From contig NC_092567.1 in assembly GCF_037975245.1 (NCBI RefSeq), positions 14,896,876-14,960,875 on the forward strand: a DNA stretch of 64,000 nt, read 5' to 3'. Both the position numbers and the translations under genes were made by a program. The stretch's first letter is position 1, and each line of letters begins with the position of its first letter. Below are positions 39,501 to 54,500 of this stretch, piece by piece. The notes below the pieces were generated by a model, which was not told the origin of the DNA, did no database searches, and saw nothing but the letters and a program-made list of their open reading frames with translations. This stretch comes from Apostichopus japonicus. Taxonomy: Eukaryota > Echinodermata > Holothuroidea > Aspidochirotida > Stichopodidae.

Positions 39501-42500
39501 AATATATAAACCAGTAAGTTTTATGATATTTACTTAAATTGCTTCTCTCTTACCTGTCTCCAGTCTGTAACTTACAAGTATGCACTTTCCTCACCTCTAC
39601 CCAACTCACTGTCTTTAATACTGGTTTTGTCTGTGCAACAGACATGGAAATGGTTAGGGAGATGTTGTGTCAAAAGTCATACAGTTTTGTTATTCAGATT
39701 GCAATATTTAGTAGATCTACTGTAATTTACTAAAGAAATGCGGAGACACTGACAGGTGTCTGCCATTACTCATTTACTGAATATCTCAAACTAAACTGTT
39801 TTGAAAGTTTCAAGTATCTTGGGTTTAAACTTGTTCAAGTCTGTAATGTCATTATTGCATCAATTGGCCTTCCACAGTTACACTCGCCATGTAATATTAA
39901 TTGCCGAGTTTTTTGTCATGTTCTTCTTCTGTATCGGCGTGTCTGCCACTGACTCTTCCCGCAAACATGACATGAGATCACGAATGCTCAAACTGCAAAG
40001 TCGTTCTGCGAGCAGCCCTGCGAAAGAATTTTAATTGCAAACACCGTAAAATGTTTGTGTGACATTCTGTTTACAGGTTGCACTATCTGAAAGGTTACTG
40101 TCTGGGCAGAAACAGGTTTGCAAAATGTTTTGGGCAATGTGTCAGATTCTCCCCTGCCAGATGACGGTGGAATGCTTTATCCATAGAGCCTAAGTTCTGT
40201 GTAATGGTCATTGATCAGACTTACAGTGCACAATTGTATTTATTCAGACTTACAGTATGAAAAATTTATGAAATTCCTGGAAAAAAAATATTAATGGGAA
40301 AAAAAAATCATTAATGGTTGTTTCCTTATGGGGTAGTAGTTCATGAAAAAAAAAAAAAATTCATCACTGGTTGTTTCCTTACGAGGTAGTATTAGAAAGT
40401 AGGTGTGAATAGAGGTTTATGTGTGCAACTGTAATATTTACAATAAATCAGCCTTTCACAAGATTTGCTGAAGAGAGTCTATAGTTGGTTATACAATATG
40501 AATAAATATGGTAACTGTCCACCCCCCCTTTATTTAATTACAAAATTGCTACATGTTTATCTCAATATGATATTACTTTTTCCCCATAAAGTCCCATAAA
40601 AATTTTCTCTCAAAAGTGAACCAGTTAAGTTGAATTCAAATGAAGAAAGTCAAATTTATTTGAAGACTTTCTTTCGCCACTGATACTGGGCTACAAAACT
40701 TTAAGAGTCTATTTAATAATGACATGCTAGTTAACATTATTGATTTGTTGAAAGAAAAACAAATTTATGAATTTTTTTTTAGTTGCACATTGCCATCAGT
40801 GTTGCTCTCTGAGTTTGGTAAATGGCGGCAGAAAAATGGTGGTCGACCACAAGTCGTCAGTCGGTCCCTTTTATGCTCCTTTAGATTCTGTCTTCTTCTT
40901 TAGGGAAATATTGATGAGAAATGCTTTTAAGTTCTACCCTTGTCTAATCCCAACCAGAAAAAACTTCCCATTCCATTGCTTTATGATGTACCCTTGTCAA
41001 ATCCCAACTAGCCAAACTTCTAATCCCATCAACTGTTCCTAGTTGGGATGAATGTTGATAACTATGCAGAACTATTGAACGCTATATCCACAATAATTGT
41101 TACAGTACCTCCCCCTCCTGTCTTCATGTCTTTATGTGGAATGAAACAAACTGTCCTTTATCAATTCTTTTCAATGACTACCAGTACTCTTGTGCAAGTT
41201 TTACTAATATCTAGGTATATAGTAATTTGGCATTGTGATTTTACCCTTGGATCTCAATTTCCAGTTCTTTATATTTGTAAATTCCCTTTATGCCATTTGA
41301 AGGATTCTAGACAGTTTTGAAATAGCCTTAACAGAATTAAAAATAATATTGAAATTGTCATAGCAGGGGGCTATCTAAACTGGCACCTCTCAAAAGCAAT
41401 TTTTTTTTTTTTTTTAAATCAAATTGTTTGAAATGGGCAGTCTATAGTGAGTGCTTTAGTATCCTAAGTCAGGTTTCAAGGTCAGGGAATGAATGGTTGC
41501 TGTTCTTCTGAAGGTTTACCCATAATAACTCAAGTGGGTGATGTCTTGCAGTTTTGAGTGTGGTAGCTGAGAATAGATGGGCTGTGTCCTACAGTATTTA
41601 TGTCAACAACAAAAAATGCTTTGAATAAATCTTGTAGCCTGCCTCTGTCAGTTGATGAAATGTTGTTTGCCTCTGAAGAAGATCTCTTCAGAACTGGAAC
41701 CGTCAGTTTTTTACTTTTGTTAACATTTAATACAGACACAGGTTTTTGGCAGTTAGATGAGCAGTTTGTTTAACATTTTGAAATCATATTCTGTATTCAT
41801 GCTGTCAAATTAATTTGAGTGAATATAGTCTTGCTCTCAGTATGTGTTAAACAGTTGGGACTTAAGTAAGCAAACCCCTTCGGCCCTTCCCCAACCCTCC
41901 CTATCCCACCCAACTTCCCCTTCCCAAAAAAAGGATGTGGCAAGTGTGCAGTGGGTCCCAGGATGGAGGGAGAGGAGGAGGAAACTGCTAACCTATAGGA
42001 GCAACATTTATATGAGATAAACAATTTCCTTTCTTTAATAACTGCTTTAGTAAATTTCTGATGATGATAAAATAGAGAATGAAATTAATGATGATGAATA
42101 TGAAAAATAGATGATAAAATAAACTTCTAATCCTCCATCTTATTTCTTATTTGTTCATGCTTTCATGATTGTACATTTTACTTCTTTTGTGTATCATTAT
42201 TATGTGTCCTATTTATAAATTTTGTAATTTATACTGGAATAAAGAAATTGATATGTATCATCCCCGTTCTTTCACTTTTAGTCACATGATCTTCTTCAAA
42301 AGATCATCCACTAGTGACTCAGCATAATATACTGTGTATTCTGTACAAATATATTTGTATATATATGACAAATTGCCAAATTATGTTTGAAGCTTGCAGC
42401 TTCTTCACTCTGGAAGATGAAACAGACATTTCCCTCATCTCCAGAGTTTCTTTACCTTGCAGGAGTAAAGTCTTAAATGTCACTCAGCCTCGGTTTTAGA

Positions 42501-45500
42501 GCCGTATGAATTGTCAAAGTTGAGCCTCGTGTACGATGGCCAACTCCGACGTTTACTACTCTTGTCTTGTACCACTAGCAGGGAGGCACAGGGTTTTTTA
42601 TGCGTCGGGTAAATTTCAGAAATGTGCTCGCAATCGTAAAGAGGCATTAGACTGTCTTGTTAAAAAAATCTTTGTGAAAAGAGATTTAAAGAAGCCAGGG
42701 GGGAGGGGAGGGGGGGAGATGGTAGTCATGTTCTGGTAAATATCTTTTATTGATTGGATGACAAACAGGGCATGTTGGAGAAGGACTTGCTGGGGTCTAC
42801 AATGAAGTCATTGACCTACTGTTATACGTAAAGCGTACACCCTAGGAGGTGTAAATTAGAATAAATTCTGTACCCATTTCTTCCAAGGTATAACTGTAAT
42901 TAAGATTAATATCCCTAAAAGCTTTCAGTTTTTAGTCTATGACAGGCATACATAGATGTGTTGATGGTATACAGTAAATCCACTGGGAAATTCTTTCACA
43001 AAAGACGTTTGTTCATTCATCTTGTAGGATTAGAAGAAATTTTGGTTCCTTGAAGAAAAAGAAGTTGTGGTTGTTTGAAGGGAAAGAAAGAAAGAAAAAA
43101 GAAGTTCATTAAAAAATTTGTTATGTTTTGCATATATAGACCTAGTTGTGAGTGTGTGTATTTCTGGTCTGTTTCTCAAATAAAAAAAAAACATTTGCAT
43201 CGGGACGGCAAGCGATTTGAAGATTTTAACGTCCCTGGCTAAAACATTGCGTCCCGGACGCAGAATACCGCCTTCATAAACAATGCTGCACATGTTTAGA
43301 GCTACTACTTTTGTCACACATTTATAGACCTACTTTATAACACTATTTCTGCGTTGCTTATAATTAAACTACTATCATACTTTTGTTCTTCCCCGCAGGT
43401 ATTTATTTTGGTCCGATTGGGGAGAAGAACCAAAGATTGAGCGTGCCGGTATGGACGGCACGGAAAGAACTGTAATAATTGACGATCACATACAGTGGCC
43501 CAACGGGCTTACCGTAGATTATAACGCTTCCAGACTCTTTTGGACGGACGCTAAGCTTAAATATATCCACAGCTGCCGGTTCGACGGCAGCGGTAGAACG
43601 TTACTAGTGGACGATATCACGCCACACCCGTTTGCATTATCCTTATACAGAGACACTATCTACTGGACGGATTGGGAGACCAATTCGATACACGCCTGCG
43701 ATAAATACACAGGACGATTGCGCAATCCAGTCTTGACCGATTTATTTTATCCAATGGATATTCATGTATATACACCTGAGAGGCAACCAATCAGAGGTAA
43801 GTTGTTGGTACTATCGCTATGGAAGATTTTTTTAGAATTTTTACTTTGCTCCTCTCTTTACCTGTCTCCAACCGTAATATATATGCAAATTTCCTATCTT
43901 CCTAAAGCTGCTAGACTGGAAAAGTCTTAGCAATACTGCCAGTGAATCATGATAGTGTGCATATTTTGTGTAGCAGTTTTAAATGTCTCCTAATTTTGTC
44001 TCTGGGTACTCTCTTAAATGTCCGTTTTGGACTTCAACATCTCACGTAGGGTTCTTTGATCTCCTAGGAATGATTTCTGTTTATTTACTTCGCTCCTCTC
44101 TTACCGGTACCTGTACATACAAAAACGTACAACGAGGAAGTGGAAAAAACACACGAATGGAGAGAAACATGCAATCAGAAATTGTACGTAAATAAAAGGA
44201 TACTTATGAGTTCTTCTTGGTACAGCAAAAAAAACGAAAGAAGGTCTCAGTAGTCGAATTATCCGAAGATGAATTCCAAAAATGCAAAAATAGTCGTATA
44301 AATCACAAGCGATAATTTTGCGGAAAATCATGTGTAGTAACTTCCGGGTGGTAGATTCGGAAGGAAGAATTAGTGGGCGTGGCCCAGGGAGCGAGGGCCC
44401 AGTGCTAAAACGTTTCCAAATGTGTAGTTTGGTACATAGGAAGGGCAATTGTGGAGTGGGAGACAGGTAAGTATCGTCGCTCGTAAATCCCCAAACCAGT
44501 GAGTTTTGGGGATTAGTCTTACGCAGTCAAGATTGCTCAATATATATGTAAAAATTTAAACTGAACATTTCTTTTGATTTGCAGACCAAAACCCCTGCGA
44601 AGGAAATGGTAACTGCTCTCATTTATGTCTTTTGTCACCGAGTTCACCTTTCTTCTCTTGTGCTTGTCCTACGGGGGTACGTCTCCTTGACGACGGTAGA
44701 ACCTGCACTGATGGTAAGTACAATGTCGCATTACACTTCACCTGTCTCTACACTACTACCACACTCTTGCTCTTCTTCATTCTGGCTCTACTGTGTTCTT
44801 TTGTAGACTCTGAAAATGGTGAATTCAAGAGGGAAATTGGAGGTTGACATTTGAAAAGTTTGAACTATAAGGCATATGAGAATGCTATCTGTGGTCGCCA
44901 TATTTTTCTGTAATTTTACCAAATAAATCCAGAATGATGCGTTTACAAGGGAATAAATTCGCTGTTCATAGTTTTACGCAGCAGTTTTGAAGGCTCCAGA
45001 TTTTGTCACTTACAAAATACTATGTTTTCTGTGTTAAAAAGGAAAGAAAAGAGAAAAGTCCTGAACATCTTTGAAGTTGTATAGTAGTCCTCGAGGTGAC
45101 AATTTTTGCATCTAGCAGGTTCCTATGGGATACCGTATAAATTATGTTTACCTGCACTCATGGTCAAATTAAGAGTTTTGTAATCTACATACATGTAAAT
45201 AAAACATGCCAGAGGGAAAAGAGGAATGAGCAAACCATGTCAGCAACATATGCCCTTCGTAGGTGGAGAATAATTAAGTGTGGAGAATAATTAAGTGTTC
45301 AAATTTTGTGTAGCATTTTCAAAGGAATTAAAATCCCCCTCCCCCTCCCCCATCCCCCTTATGGAATACTATAGTTCATGTGTAGCAAAATGCTATACTA
45401 CTTTACACTTGTATAACAATTTGACAAAACAAAGTATGGATAAAGTATTCCCAGAAAGGTCCCAAATGTTTGAAGTATGCATCATCCCAATTCTTCGAAA

Positions 45501-48500
45501 TAATACAAGACAAACCCCAGAAAACAATTTTACCAGAATTTCACCAGAAATAACCATTTTTTCCAGAAAACAATGTTAAAAGTGGCACTCATATATAGGA
45601 CCAAACTGAATTTATTTTATGCACATTTCCTTTTCCTTGTCTGTGAATCAATCCATAGTCCTACATCATAATATAGTTGATAGTATGTAATTCGCATCGT
45701 CAGGGATTTGTTCTTTCAAATTTTCATAACTCTTATCTGACAATGAATGAAACTTGCTTTGGACTAGAATGGAAGGAGGGGCATTCACCTCATGTTATTT
45801 CCTAAGTATGTATTTTTAAATGAGTTTATTAACAGAATGTTCCTCTAGTGGATAGCTCCTCTGTACAGACCCCCCCCCCCCTTCTGATTAGCCTGTTGAC
45901 AGACTTCAAGTTTCCTTTTACCACCTAGTCATGGGTATATCGTTAAAGATTACATTAATCACTGCTTGAACAACATTAAAGATTTTCAAAAAAAAAAGAC
46001 AATAAAAAAGGTACCAAAGTTCAAGTTGGTGATAGTACAACACTTGGTGATTGAATGAGTGTTGGATTTCTGTTCATGTGGGAATAATAACAAAAGGTTG
46101 TAGTAAAAGGATGAGAAGTTGCAGTGTTAAATTCCCAACGCCCAGTCATTAAAGACGCAGCTGCCCGCAATATTTTATTCATCATGTTCAATGTCTTTGA
46201 TCTTCCAGTCAGCCGTTTACTAGGTTGTTAAAATTGGCGACACTGTTTAATTTCATGTTAATGTAAAAAAAAAAAAATACTAAATGATGTTAATGTTTAA
46301 AAAAAAAAAAATCTAAATGATGTTATGATGTAAAAAAAAACAAAAAAACAAAAAAAACTAAATGATGTTTTGCTTATGATCTCTAACACCTTCCCCAAGG
46401 TACAGGTTGGTATCAGGCTGTAACATTACATGATCTACGATGCTGTGGACTTACCTGCCTCCACAAATAAATTGCACTCCCATTTCTGCCTTGTGATCTG
46501 ATAACGGTAAACACAGTCCTGATCCGATGATCGACCACTTTCTATCAACCGAAAGTTGTTGATGCCCCACGTTTAGAGTTGCCACCACAATCTGCTTGCA
46601 CGGACATACATATATAATATATATAATGGTTACAGGAAAGATAATGTACCAGAAATGAGGCATTAGGTTTATCAATGTAACATTGAAGCAATGAAAGTAT
46701 GGGACACACAATTTCCTGTATTGGATTAATATGTTAATAAATTGCAACTTAATAGTAAATTGAATGATCGTAAACCGTATAAGCCTTAGTTAGATCGAAG
46801 GGTATCCCACTATGTGTGAATATTAACATGGTTCGATCAGAGCTGACACAAAGTTACATACTAATGCAAAATATACAGTAACATAATGCATTCTGTTACA
46901 ACACTATATAGTAGGTAGTAGTTAGAACAATATGGTAACAGTGTGTATGTAAGGACGTAGGTACATGGTTTCAAGAGGAACATTGACTTTTAACAGCAAT
47001 TTAGCATGCCTAGTAGGCGGTAGATTACTAATCAACCATGCACTGTTAAGGCACCATGCCTCTGTGTAGATATTATAAAACCTATAGGGATCATAGAGGG
47101 ATGGAAAACATTTTGCTCTAGATTTGGGTAAGGTTTAGAAATTTATATAAAATTATGAAACACAAAAAAAATTGCAAAATAACACCCACAAAACAGAGAA
47201 ACAAAACAGAACAACATTTCATATCACTCATTTCTACATATCTAGCTCTTGCAATATATTACCAACATGCATGTAGATCAACTTTTATTGTTTTATGATG
47301 AAACTCTTCACAAACAATGGCACCATACCAGCAACCTGTAATGATGCAATTTATGAATATGATTATGTTTATGACCTATGTTTAGATGTGTTATGATGCC
47401 GAATGTGTTTAGAATTAACTTGAGTGATCTTGTTAGACCATGAGTTACATATACTATCCTTTGTTTAAATGATGCATACTGTAATTCACTGAGATGTAAG
47501 TTTGATCTACCCAGGTTATTTGATTCCTGCTATTAGTAGCTGACCTGCACTCTTAAAATCACATAATTGTTGCTGTACTATGTCTAAGGCAGGGGTTCCC
47601 TAACTGGGGTGCATGAGTCCATCCAAGGGGGTTCGTGAGACGTTTCTGAAAGTCAAATCTAGAGTACTTTCTGTAGAGCTAACATCTGATATGTCATATA
47701 ATTTAGTAATGTACAAAAGTCTTACCTATCAACAAATTCTTTTGCTTTCCATACATACTGTATGTTGCCATAGTAGTATCATACCATGCATGTGATACTT
47801 GATCTTTTACGAAGCACTGTAATGCGTATAAATAGTATAATAATGACTCAGATCATGTCTCGAAAAGTTGGGGGTTCGAGGACAACTCTGACATCCACAG
47901 GGGGTTTCGTGGGAGGATAAAGTTAGGGAAACCCTGGTCTAAGGTTTTATCTGGTAGCCATTTCATATGGTCCATCCTCCTTGTCTGGCATATAGGCTTT
48001 GCTTGCCATCCTCATTTGTCAAAAGAGAGTGCTGTGGTCATGGGGTGGGGGGTGGGGGTGGGGGATGTAGGTAAATTAAATGCTCATACATATTCAGTTA
48101 ATTATTAGGATCTACTGATTTCATATGAGGATGTTTCATCTAGATTGTGACTGCAGATTTTTTTTTTTTTTGCTTTAATTTTAAATTTAGTGCACTAAAT
48201 GGTATCAATTGAAGTGATAACTCATAAGGTACAAATGTGGGTGTGCATTGAATTCTGGGTTAACGGGCCAAAACGTCGAGAGTAGAACAACAATTGATAA
48301 TAATAATAATACGTTTGATGATGATGCGTCATCCTTACTTTGGCGCGAACTGTCAATTCACGTAAGTTTTGAAGGATCACTACATCTGTTGACTTTCCTT
48401 CAGTAGCAGTTCAAATAAAAAAAAAAATTGCAACGCAACATAATGTGTATTTAATATAATAAAAAAAAAATTATTCTCGTTCTGGAAACTTGAGGGACAG

Positions 48501-51500
48501 GTTGACGTTGTCAGTCAAAGTTTGAATGTTAGCATAGAGTAAGATGTGCAAACACCGTGACAGATTAGCTATCTCCCGGGGAAATTTGACAAAGATAGCT
48601 GATCATCCAGTGACACCAAACCGGCCTTTGTTTGTCATCGTCAGTGTTCAAAGTTAAAGTGGTTCCTTTTCAGGTACTTTATTTGTCCTTGGAACAGACT
48701 CATTCACCTTTACCTCTTTCATACCCAAGGTATTATTCATTTCATTCAAGCCCAGCTCTTTCTATTCGGTATTTACTCTGTACATTTCTATATGGCATGC
48801 ACCGATTACTCAAACGTACAAAATGAGATAGGAATGGTCGTTTGTAAGTCGGGCTTCCACAGGGATGGGAAGGTGTGGGAAGGGGTGGGTGGTGGAGGGG
48901 TGGGGGAGGGTGTTAAGCAGGAAATGACTATTTTTCACATTAATGTATTGAAAACTGTTTCTAATACAAACGATTAGTTTAGTTCTATATATATTGGGTA
49001 AGTAGCAGATCTCATTGGGGGGAAACTGGGGGGGGGGGGGCAGGCAAGAGGAAAATCTGGGGTGGCAATTGCTCCCTCACCATAGCGCCGCCTCTTGGTA
49101 TTTCTACATTGTCTCTAGGTGTTAGTTTTTTGTCTAAATGGATCTATTTAGAAGACACTTCAGAGTACTTCATTTGAACCTTGGGAACTTTCTAGTCAAC
49201 AATTTTAAAAGGCTCTTGGCTTACCAGAATTCTAACAACCGTTACACTCTACCTGTGGAGACCATATTATTATTCATTCATTGCTTCTCTGGTCTTCTGC
49301 CCTCCTTATAATTCTTCCGACAAAGAGTTCACTTAATTGTAAAACATGATGACACTAGGTCACTGCTGCCTGTGTCCGCTTCTTTCTCATTGGAGCATTT
49401 CCGAAGTTTGAAATCCATATTTGTGGGGTTGTTTTTGCATTTTTGCAGCGAAATATCTCTAGTTATTTTTCATCCTGGTGACTTGAAGGATACCAGTAGT
49501 TAGCGTGAGAAAGTTGCAAGGTTTTTGTTCGGATTTTGAATAATCTCAGCATATTTCATCAAAATCGTTTTTGATCTAGATATTAGTTTAAAATGTAGCG
49601 GCTTCATTTCATAAAAGACTGAGGCTGTGTTGTAACAGAAGTAATAACATATCCACCCACTGAAAACCAACATTTTTCAATCTCTGTTAAAATTAAATGC
49701 TTACTAACTAACCGCTATGTCGGTTTGCTTCAATGTAGCACTTAGCAGAAATATCAGCAAATATTTGTTTTGAATTAATGCAGGCTTTTCAGGGATGGTT
49801 TGAGCAAAAAATAGCGTCTTGGGTGTTGAAATAAGTAAAGAATCCGTATGAGTCATTTTCGGTTAAGTCTGCCTGGATTTGATGTCTTGTTATAAAACCT
49901 TGCAAGCTAGCATGAGAGTTTGATTGTACTTTAAGCAAAGCAAACATGTAGCGTGAGGATGTGTTTTTATGCTGTCTATTACAGACACTTTTCTCAACAG
50001 GGCTAGACTCTGCATAAAGGTTCAATGATTCATCAATTCCAGAATATCGGTACGTTAGTTATCGACCAAGTTCATTTTGTTGGATGATAACAGTGTGATT
50101 TTAATGTATGATGCTGAAGTAAATGAAAGAAGCAGTATCCTCTAGATATTCAATTAGGGGTCATTCTTTGTTTGGAGGAAGTATTTCATTGTATTTACAG
50201 AAAATAAATGATTGTTTTTTTCCCCTCTCTCTATCTTTGCATAAAAGCAGAAAATTCTAATTCCCATTTCATTAGTTTTAAACAAGTGGAAAAAGCAAAC
50301 TAGGAAATTTTTTAAATATATTCTTGACTGTTCTTCATAAATTTTGAAACCAAACTTTTGATAGACAAGCTTAGTAAATTAATACACTGCTCTATAATGA
50401 TGATATCAAAATAATGTCTGAAAAATTGAACAGAATCGATTGCTAAATCCTCCTTTAAAGGAAAAATTGACAATCTTAATTGTTGGATGCCAGTAATTTT
50501 TGAGGTTTTGGTTGTTTATGACTCTGATCCATTGGTTATATGCCATTAGTCCTTTACGACTCCCTTAAAAAATCCCTTTCAGTCATAACACGAACAATTC
50601 TGTATAGTTTGAAACTTTCGATGATCCATATGTTCTCTGTAGATGTGGTATTATACAGCAGGCTTCTGGTACAAAATACGAAGATGTCAGAGAAAATTTG
50701 AAAATTGCTCAGATTTCGCCGACTTTTTGTGCCTAAAAATAAATTTTGGCAAGGCAAATCGGCTTGAATAACAGGAAGAGGAGACAGCAGGTAGATTCAT
50801 GCACCCTGGGTCTAGGGTCAACTCTTTAATCTAGCACAGTTGTGACCCATGCATATAATAAGTAGTTTGCAGGTAGTTTTGAGCTCCCACAGTAGATCAA
50901 TGGTGAAAAAAATGGGTGTAGAGTTTTTTTTTAGAAGTTTAGGAAGAAATATGACAACCAAGTAAGGGCTTGCTGCTTTTTGTCTGTTAGGAAACTGATA
51001 AAATATTGAACCATTGTAGTGCAATGAAGATTGAACCCTGTCCTAGAATGAGGAGTCAATGAGTACAAGCTGATTTACTTTGCTCCTCCTCTCTTACCTG
51101 CCAAAATTATGCATTTTAATAAATTAATTACATTAGGTTTTAGAGTAGCACTTAAAGGGTAGCTCGATGAAAAGAAAGCTTACAGTCTGATTACTGAAGA
51201 CACAGCAATCTATTATACTAAGTTGTGGCTCGTTTTCTTACAGTACCTCTCTGCCATGTCTCTCACCTCAACAGATGGGCACTTCAATCCACCTAGCCTT
51301 ACTGTACACACACACATAAAACACCTACACACATTCCCCAAGTGTGACAGTGAAACAATATCTCAATGTATTAAACCACATTTTACAACATTGTTATTTC
51401 TTTACATTTCAGTCATTTGTCACCATTTTGTGTTGTTTTAGGACAAGTTACATAATTGGGCATTACAGAACTTCTATATTTTGTTTTATTTTTTTGTGGA

Positions 51501-54500
51501 CACAAGCTTACACGTCCCTGATTGTTAATTGTTGTAACTTTCGTAGCGCGTTTGGGGCTCCATCCTGCTTTTCTACTGGACTAGGGCAGGTCTCCGAACG
51601 GCACCGCCGGCGCCCACCAAGGTGTCCTTACAACGTTGACTAGTACTTTGAATTAATTTCTTGTTATCTTTGTGGTTCTTCAGGTTCCCAGGATATTCTA
51701 CTATTGGCGAGGCGGGTAGACATTAGAAGGATATCCCTGGATACCCCCGACTACACCGCAATCATCCTGCCAGTCAAAGACGTGAAGCACGCCATCGCCA
51801 TCGACTACGATCCAGTCGAAGATTACGTCTATTGGACGGACGATGAATTGAAAGCAATACAGAGGGTGAAATTGGACGGTACAGGTAAGTGGTCGACGTG
51901 GCTATTTCTATTAACGGTTTTGTGCGGTTTGATTTTGAATCTCGTCGATAAAAGTTTTACCGACTCGTCTAGAAGTAGATGATTACATCTGCAATGAGGT
52001 AATTATTCTACTGCAGTGGCCATCCATGATTCGGTTAAGACTAAATGACAATTTGTCAGTCTAAGTGGGTGATTCAAAATGGCCACTAACTTCTGATGCT
52101 CGGGACCCCAGAAGGCCCCGCTTGGGAAAAACCTGGCTTTACAAGACGAGTATAGCGAAACCTTCACATTAAACTTAATTAAAATGGGAACACAAAAGAA
52201 CAACATGTGAAGAAATTGCACGTAGAACTAATGTACCACACTTTTGCACAACTGGTACATATGCAACAAGCTACATGTGAGGGGCGATCCTAAAGGGAAA
52301 CATACATGCATCCAGAAACATGGAAAATTCAAGGATACTTATGTAGGGAGTCAAGGATTCTTATGCAGTGATTTATAGTAGGTAATACTAGTTGACACAA
52401 ACTTCTTTTTGACTTCAAAAACAGTCCCCCAAGAGTGAAAAACCTGGTGTGAAAAGAAGCTTGAAAATCCTGCTGGAAACAAGCTTGTATAGGCTTCTAA
52501 ATGGTAGATTCGGAAGGACAGTGTCCGTAGAGAGGATCATTGGGGGTGTAGTGCAAGAATGTTACCTGTTCTTAGGCTAGGTAGGCTAGGGTTGATCATA
52601 GAGTGTATGTATGTATAGGAGACAGATAAATAATGTCCTCCATAAATGCCCAAACCAGTCAATTTTTCGGGTATTTTGAGTTAAAGAGAAATGAATACAA
52701 ATGGTGCATAAAGCCGTACCTGGTTGAAATTCATTGCAGTTGATAGAAGAAACCAGCTTTCACAGATGCCGTGTAAATAGTACAGCACTAGCAGTGCTGG
52801 TATATTCTGGTATACATACCAAAAAAATAAACATTCAAATGTCGCAGAACTAGTACCTACACAGAAGTATAGCTAAAACTGTGAATGGATCCCCATAAGA
52901 ATAGTTAACATGAATATTTACCGTAGATTATGGTAATATAATCCAAATATTTACTTGTTAATAGTGTGTACTATTTTAGAATTATCATGCATTGTTTCAG
53001 CATTTGTTTTGTTTCACTTTGGTAGTATTTAACTATTAACTACCGCTGGTATTTGTACGTCCTCCCATACTGGTATGCCAATGTTACCTTAATGCGTCAT
53101 TGGAAGGAAAGCATCACCCTGTGGAGAGAAAAGAATTTTATCACGTACTAAAGAGCAAAATACTTGTGGAAATTGGACAAATTGTTATAGAAATACCGAT
53201 ATGTATGGCAATCTTTGCAACATAGAACAATACCATATTCAATCGTTTATGAGACAAAATTTGTAAACCCCCAAACTTGCAAGATTTTATTGTTGTTGAA
53301 GGTAAAAATAACTTGAATTTATTTAAATTCTTTGCAATTAGTGCCTTGCTTACCTTTGTTGCTAGTGAGATTTTGTTGGAAGCTTGCAATATATCAAGCA
53401 TAATTTTATGGTTCATTTAAAATTCTATTTAGTTTTTACATGATATTGTTGCACGCTAGCTACCGTAGCTGGTGGAATATGATGCTCTCTATATATACAT
53501 TTTCTTGTTTTGAACACACAATTCATCAATGTTTCTATTTCTTGATAAAACCACCATTACTTTGTAGTGTAAAACTGTCTGTGTGATTACTTACTACCTA
53601 CCCATTTTTTTCCTTTCATATTTTTTTTCTTTTGGCCCTTCTAGTACCCCCATAACCTAATCAGGCTAAGAATGTATCTCTGACTGTGCCAATTTCTCAA
53701 GTTCTGCACCCCTCATGACCTTAGGTTATCTCGTCTTGCCCCTTGGAGGATGGCAGGCACCTTGTTGCTAGGCGACAACTCCAACAGCAAATTACCAGGA
53801 TAAAGGTTTCACCTTGATAGCAATGGATAGTAAAATAATCACTCCTGCAGAGTTTGAAGAGCAATTGAATTATTCCTGTTATAACCTCCTGGTAAATTGG
53901 GAAGGATCTATCAACACAGTGGATATCTCTCTCTCTCTCCTATTTTCTGCTCCCCCTGGCAATGTTTGTTAGGTGTCCACTATTTTGGTTTAATTCATGT
54001 TGTTGTAATCTTTGTAAAGGTCTCTTGAATTGGCTAATATTGTAGATTAACGTAAATGTAAAGTATTCGGACCAGACTCTGTCTTTTCTCCCCTACATTA
54101 CTTTTCAAAGTTTGAAAGATGGGGATTGGTTTGTTTGTAAACATGCAACAAACATACAGTTGAGAAGAGTCAGTGGGTGTTACTTGGTCTGGTTTCTAGT
54201 GGCTTGAGGGACTCCTAGCTGGTGAGGGAGGTACGATAGGATGTTATCGATCCTATTCAATTGTTCCGACAAAGCAATTCGGTGCAGTGGATGACCCACA
54301 TTTAAGAGTCATTGGATAATCGCACTTAGTCATAAGGATAAATACTGAGTCACTTCTTAAGTAAGTCAAAGCAATTTTGAAGATACACATCACTCCAACA
54401 CTACAGCAGCTAGGAGCTGGTACTTAACCGTTGAACGTTCGTAGTTGGATGTTTGCGTGCCGACGAAAATGTGTTACATCGATCAGGATCGGGCAAATCA

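Larger units (their letters stand above)
24665..43398 (+). other. LRP5/6 intron 2 (18.7 kb)
   Basis: The largest intron in view. It holds the ~95-bp satellite, several foldback-family copies, SINE-tail-like pieces, G-rich repeats and a divergent Penelope-like piece. No nested coding exon is recognised on either strand. The patch 34400-34650 is richer in CG dinucleotides than its surroundings and may be regulatory. Confidence 0.7.
43797..44584 (+). other. LRP5/6 intron 3 (788 bp), largely foldback-family sequence
   Basis: The shortest intron. More than half of it is foldback-family sequence (see entries at 43838 and 44084). Confidence 0.75.
44714..51683 (+). other. LRP5/6 intron 4 (7.0 kb)
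   Basis: AT-rich. It holds a hAT MITE (47.6 kb), a poly-A-rich tandem repeat (46.3 kb), G-rich repeats and a foldback arm. A GC-richer patch at 51545-51640 lies just before exon 5 but shows no spliceable frame. No nested gene. Confidence 0.7.
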
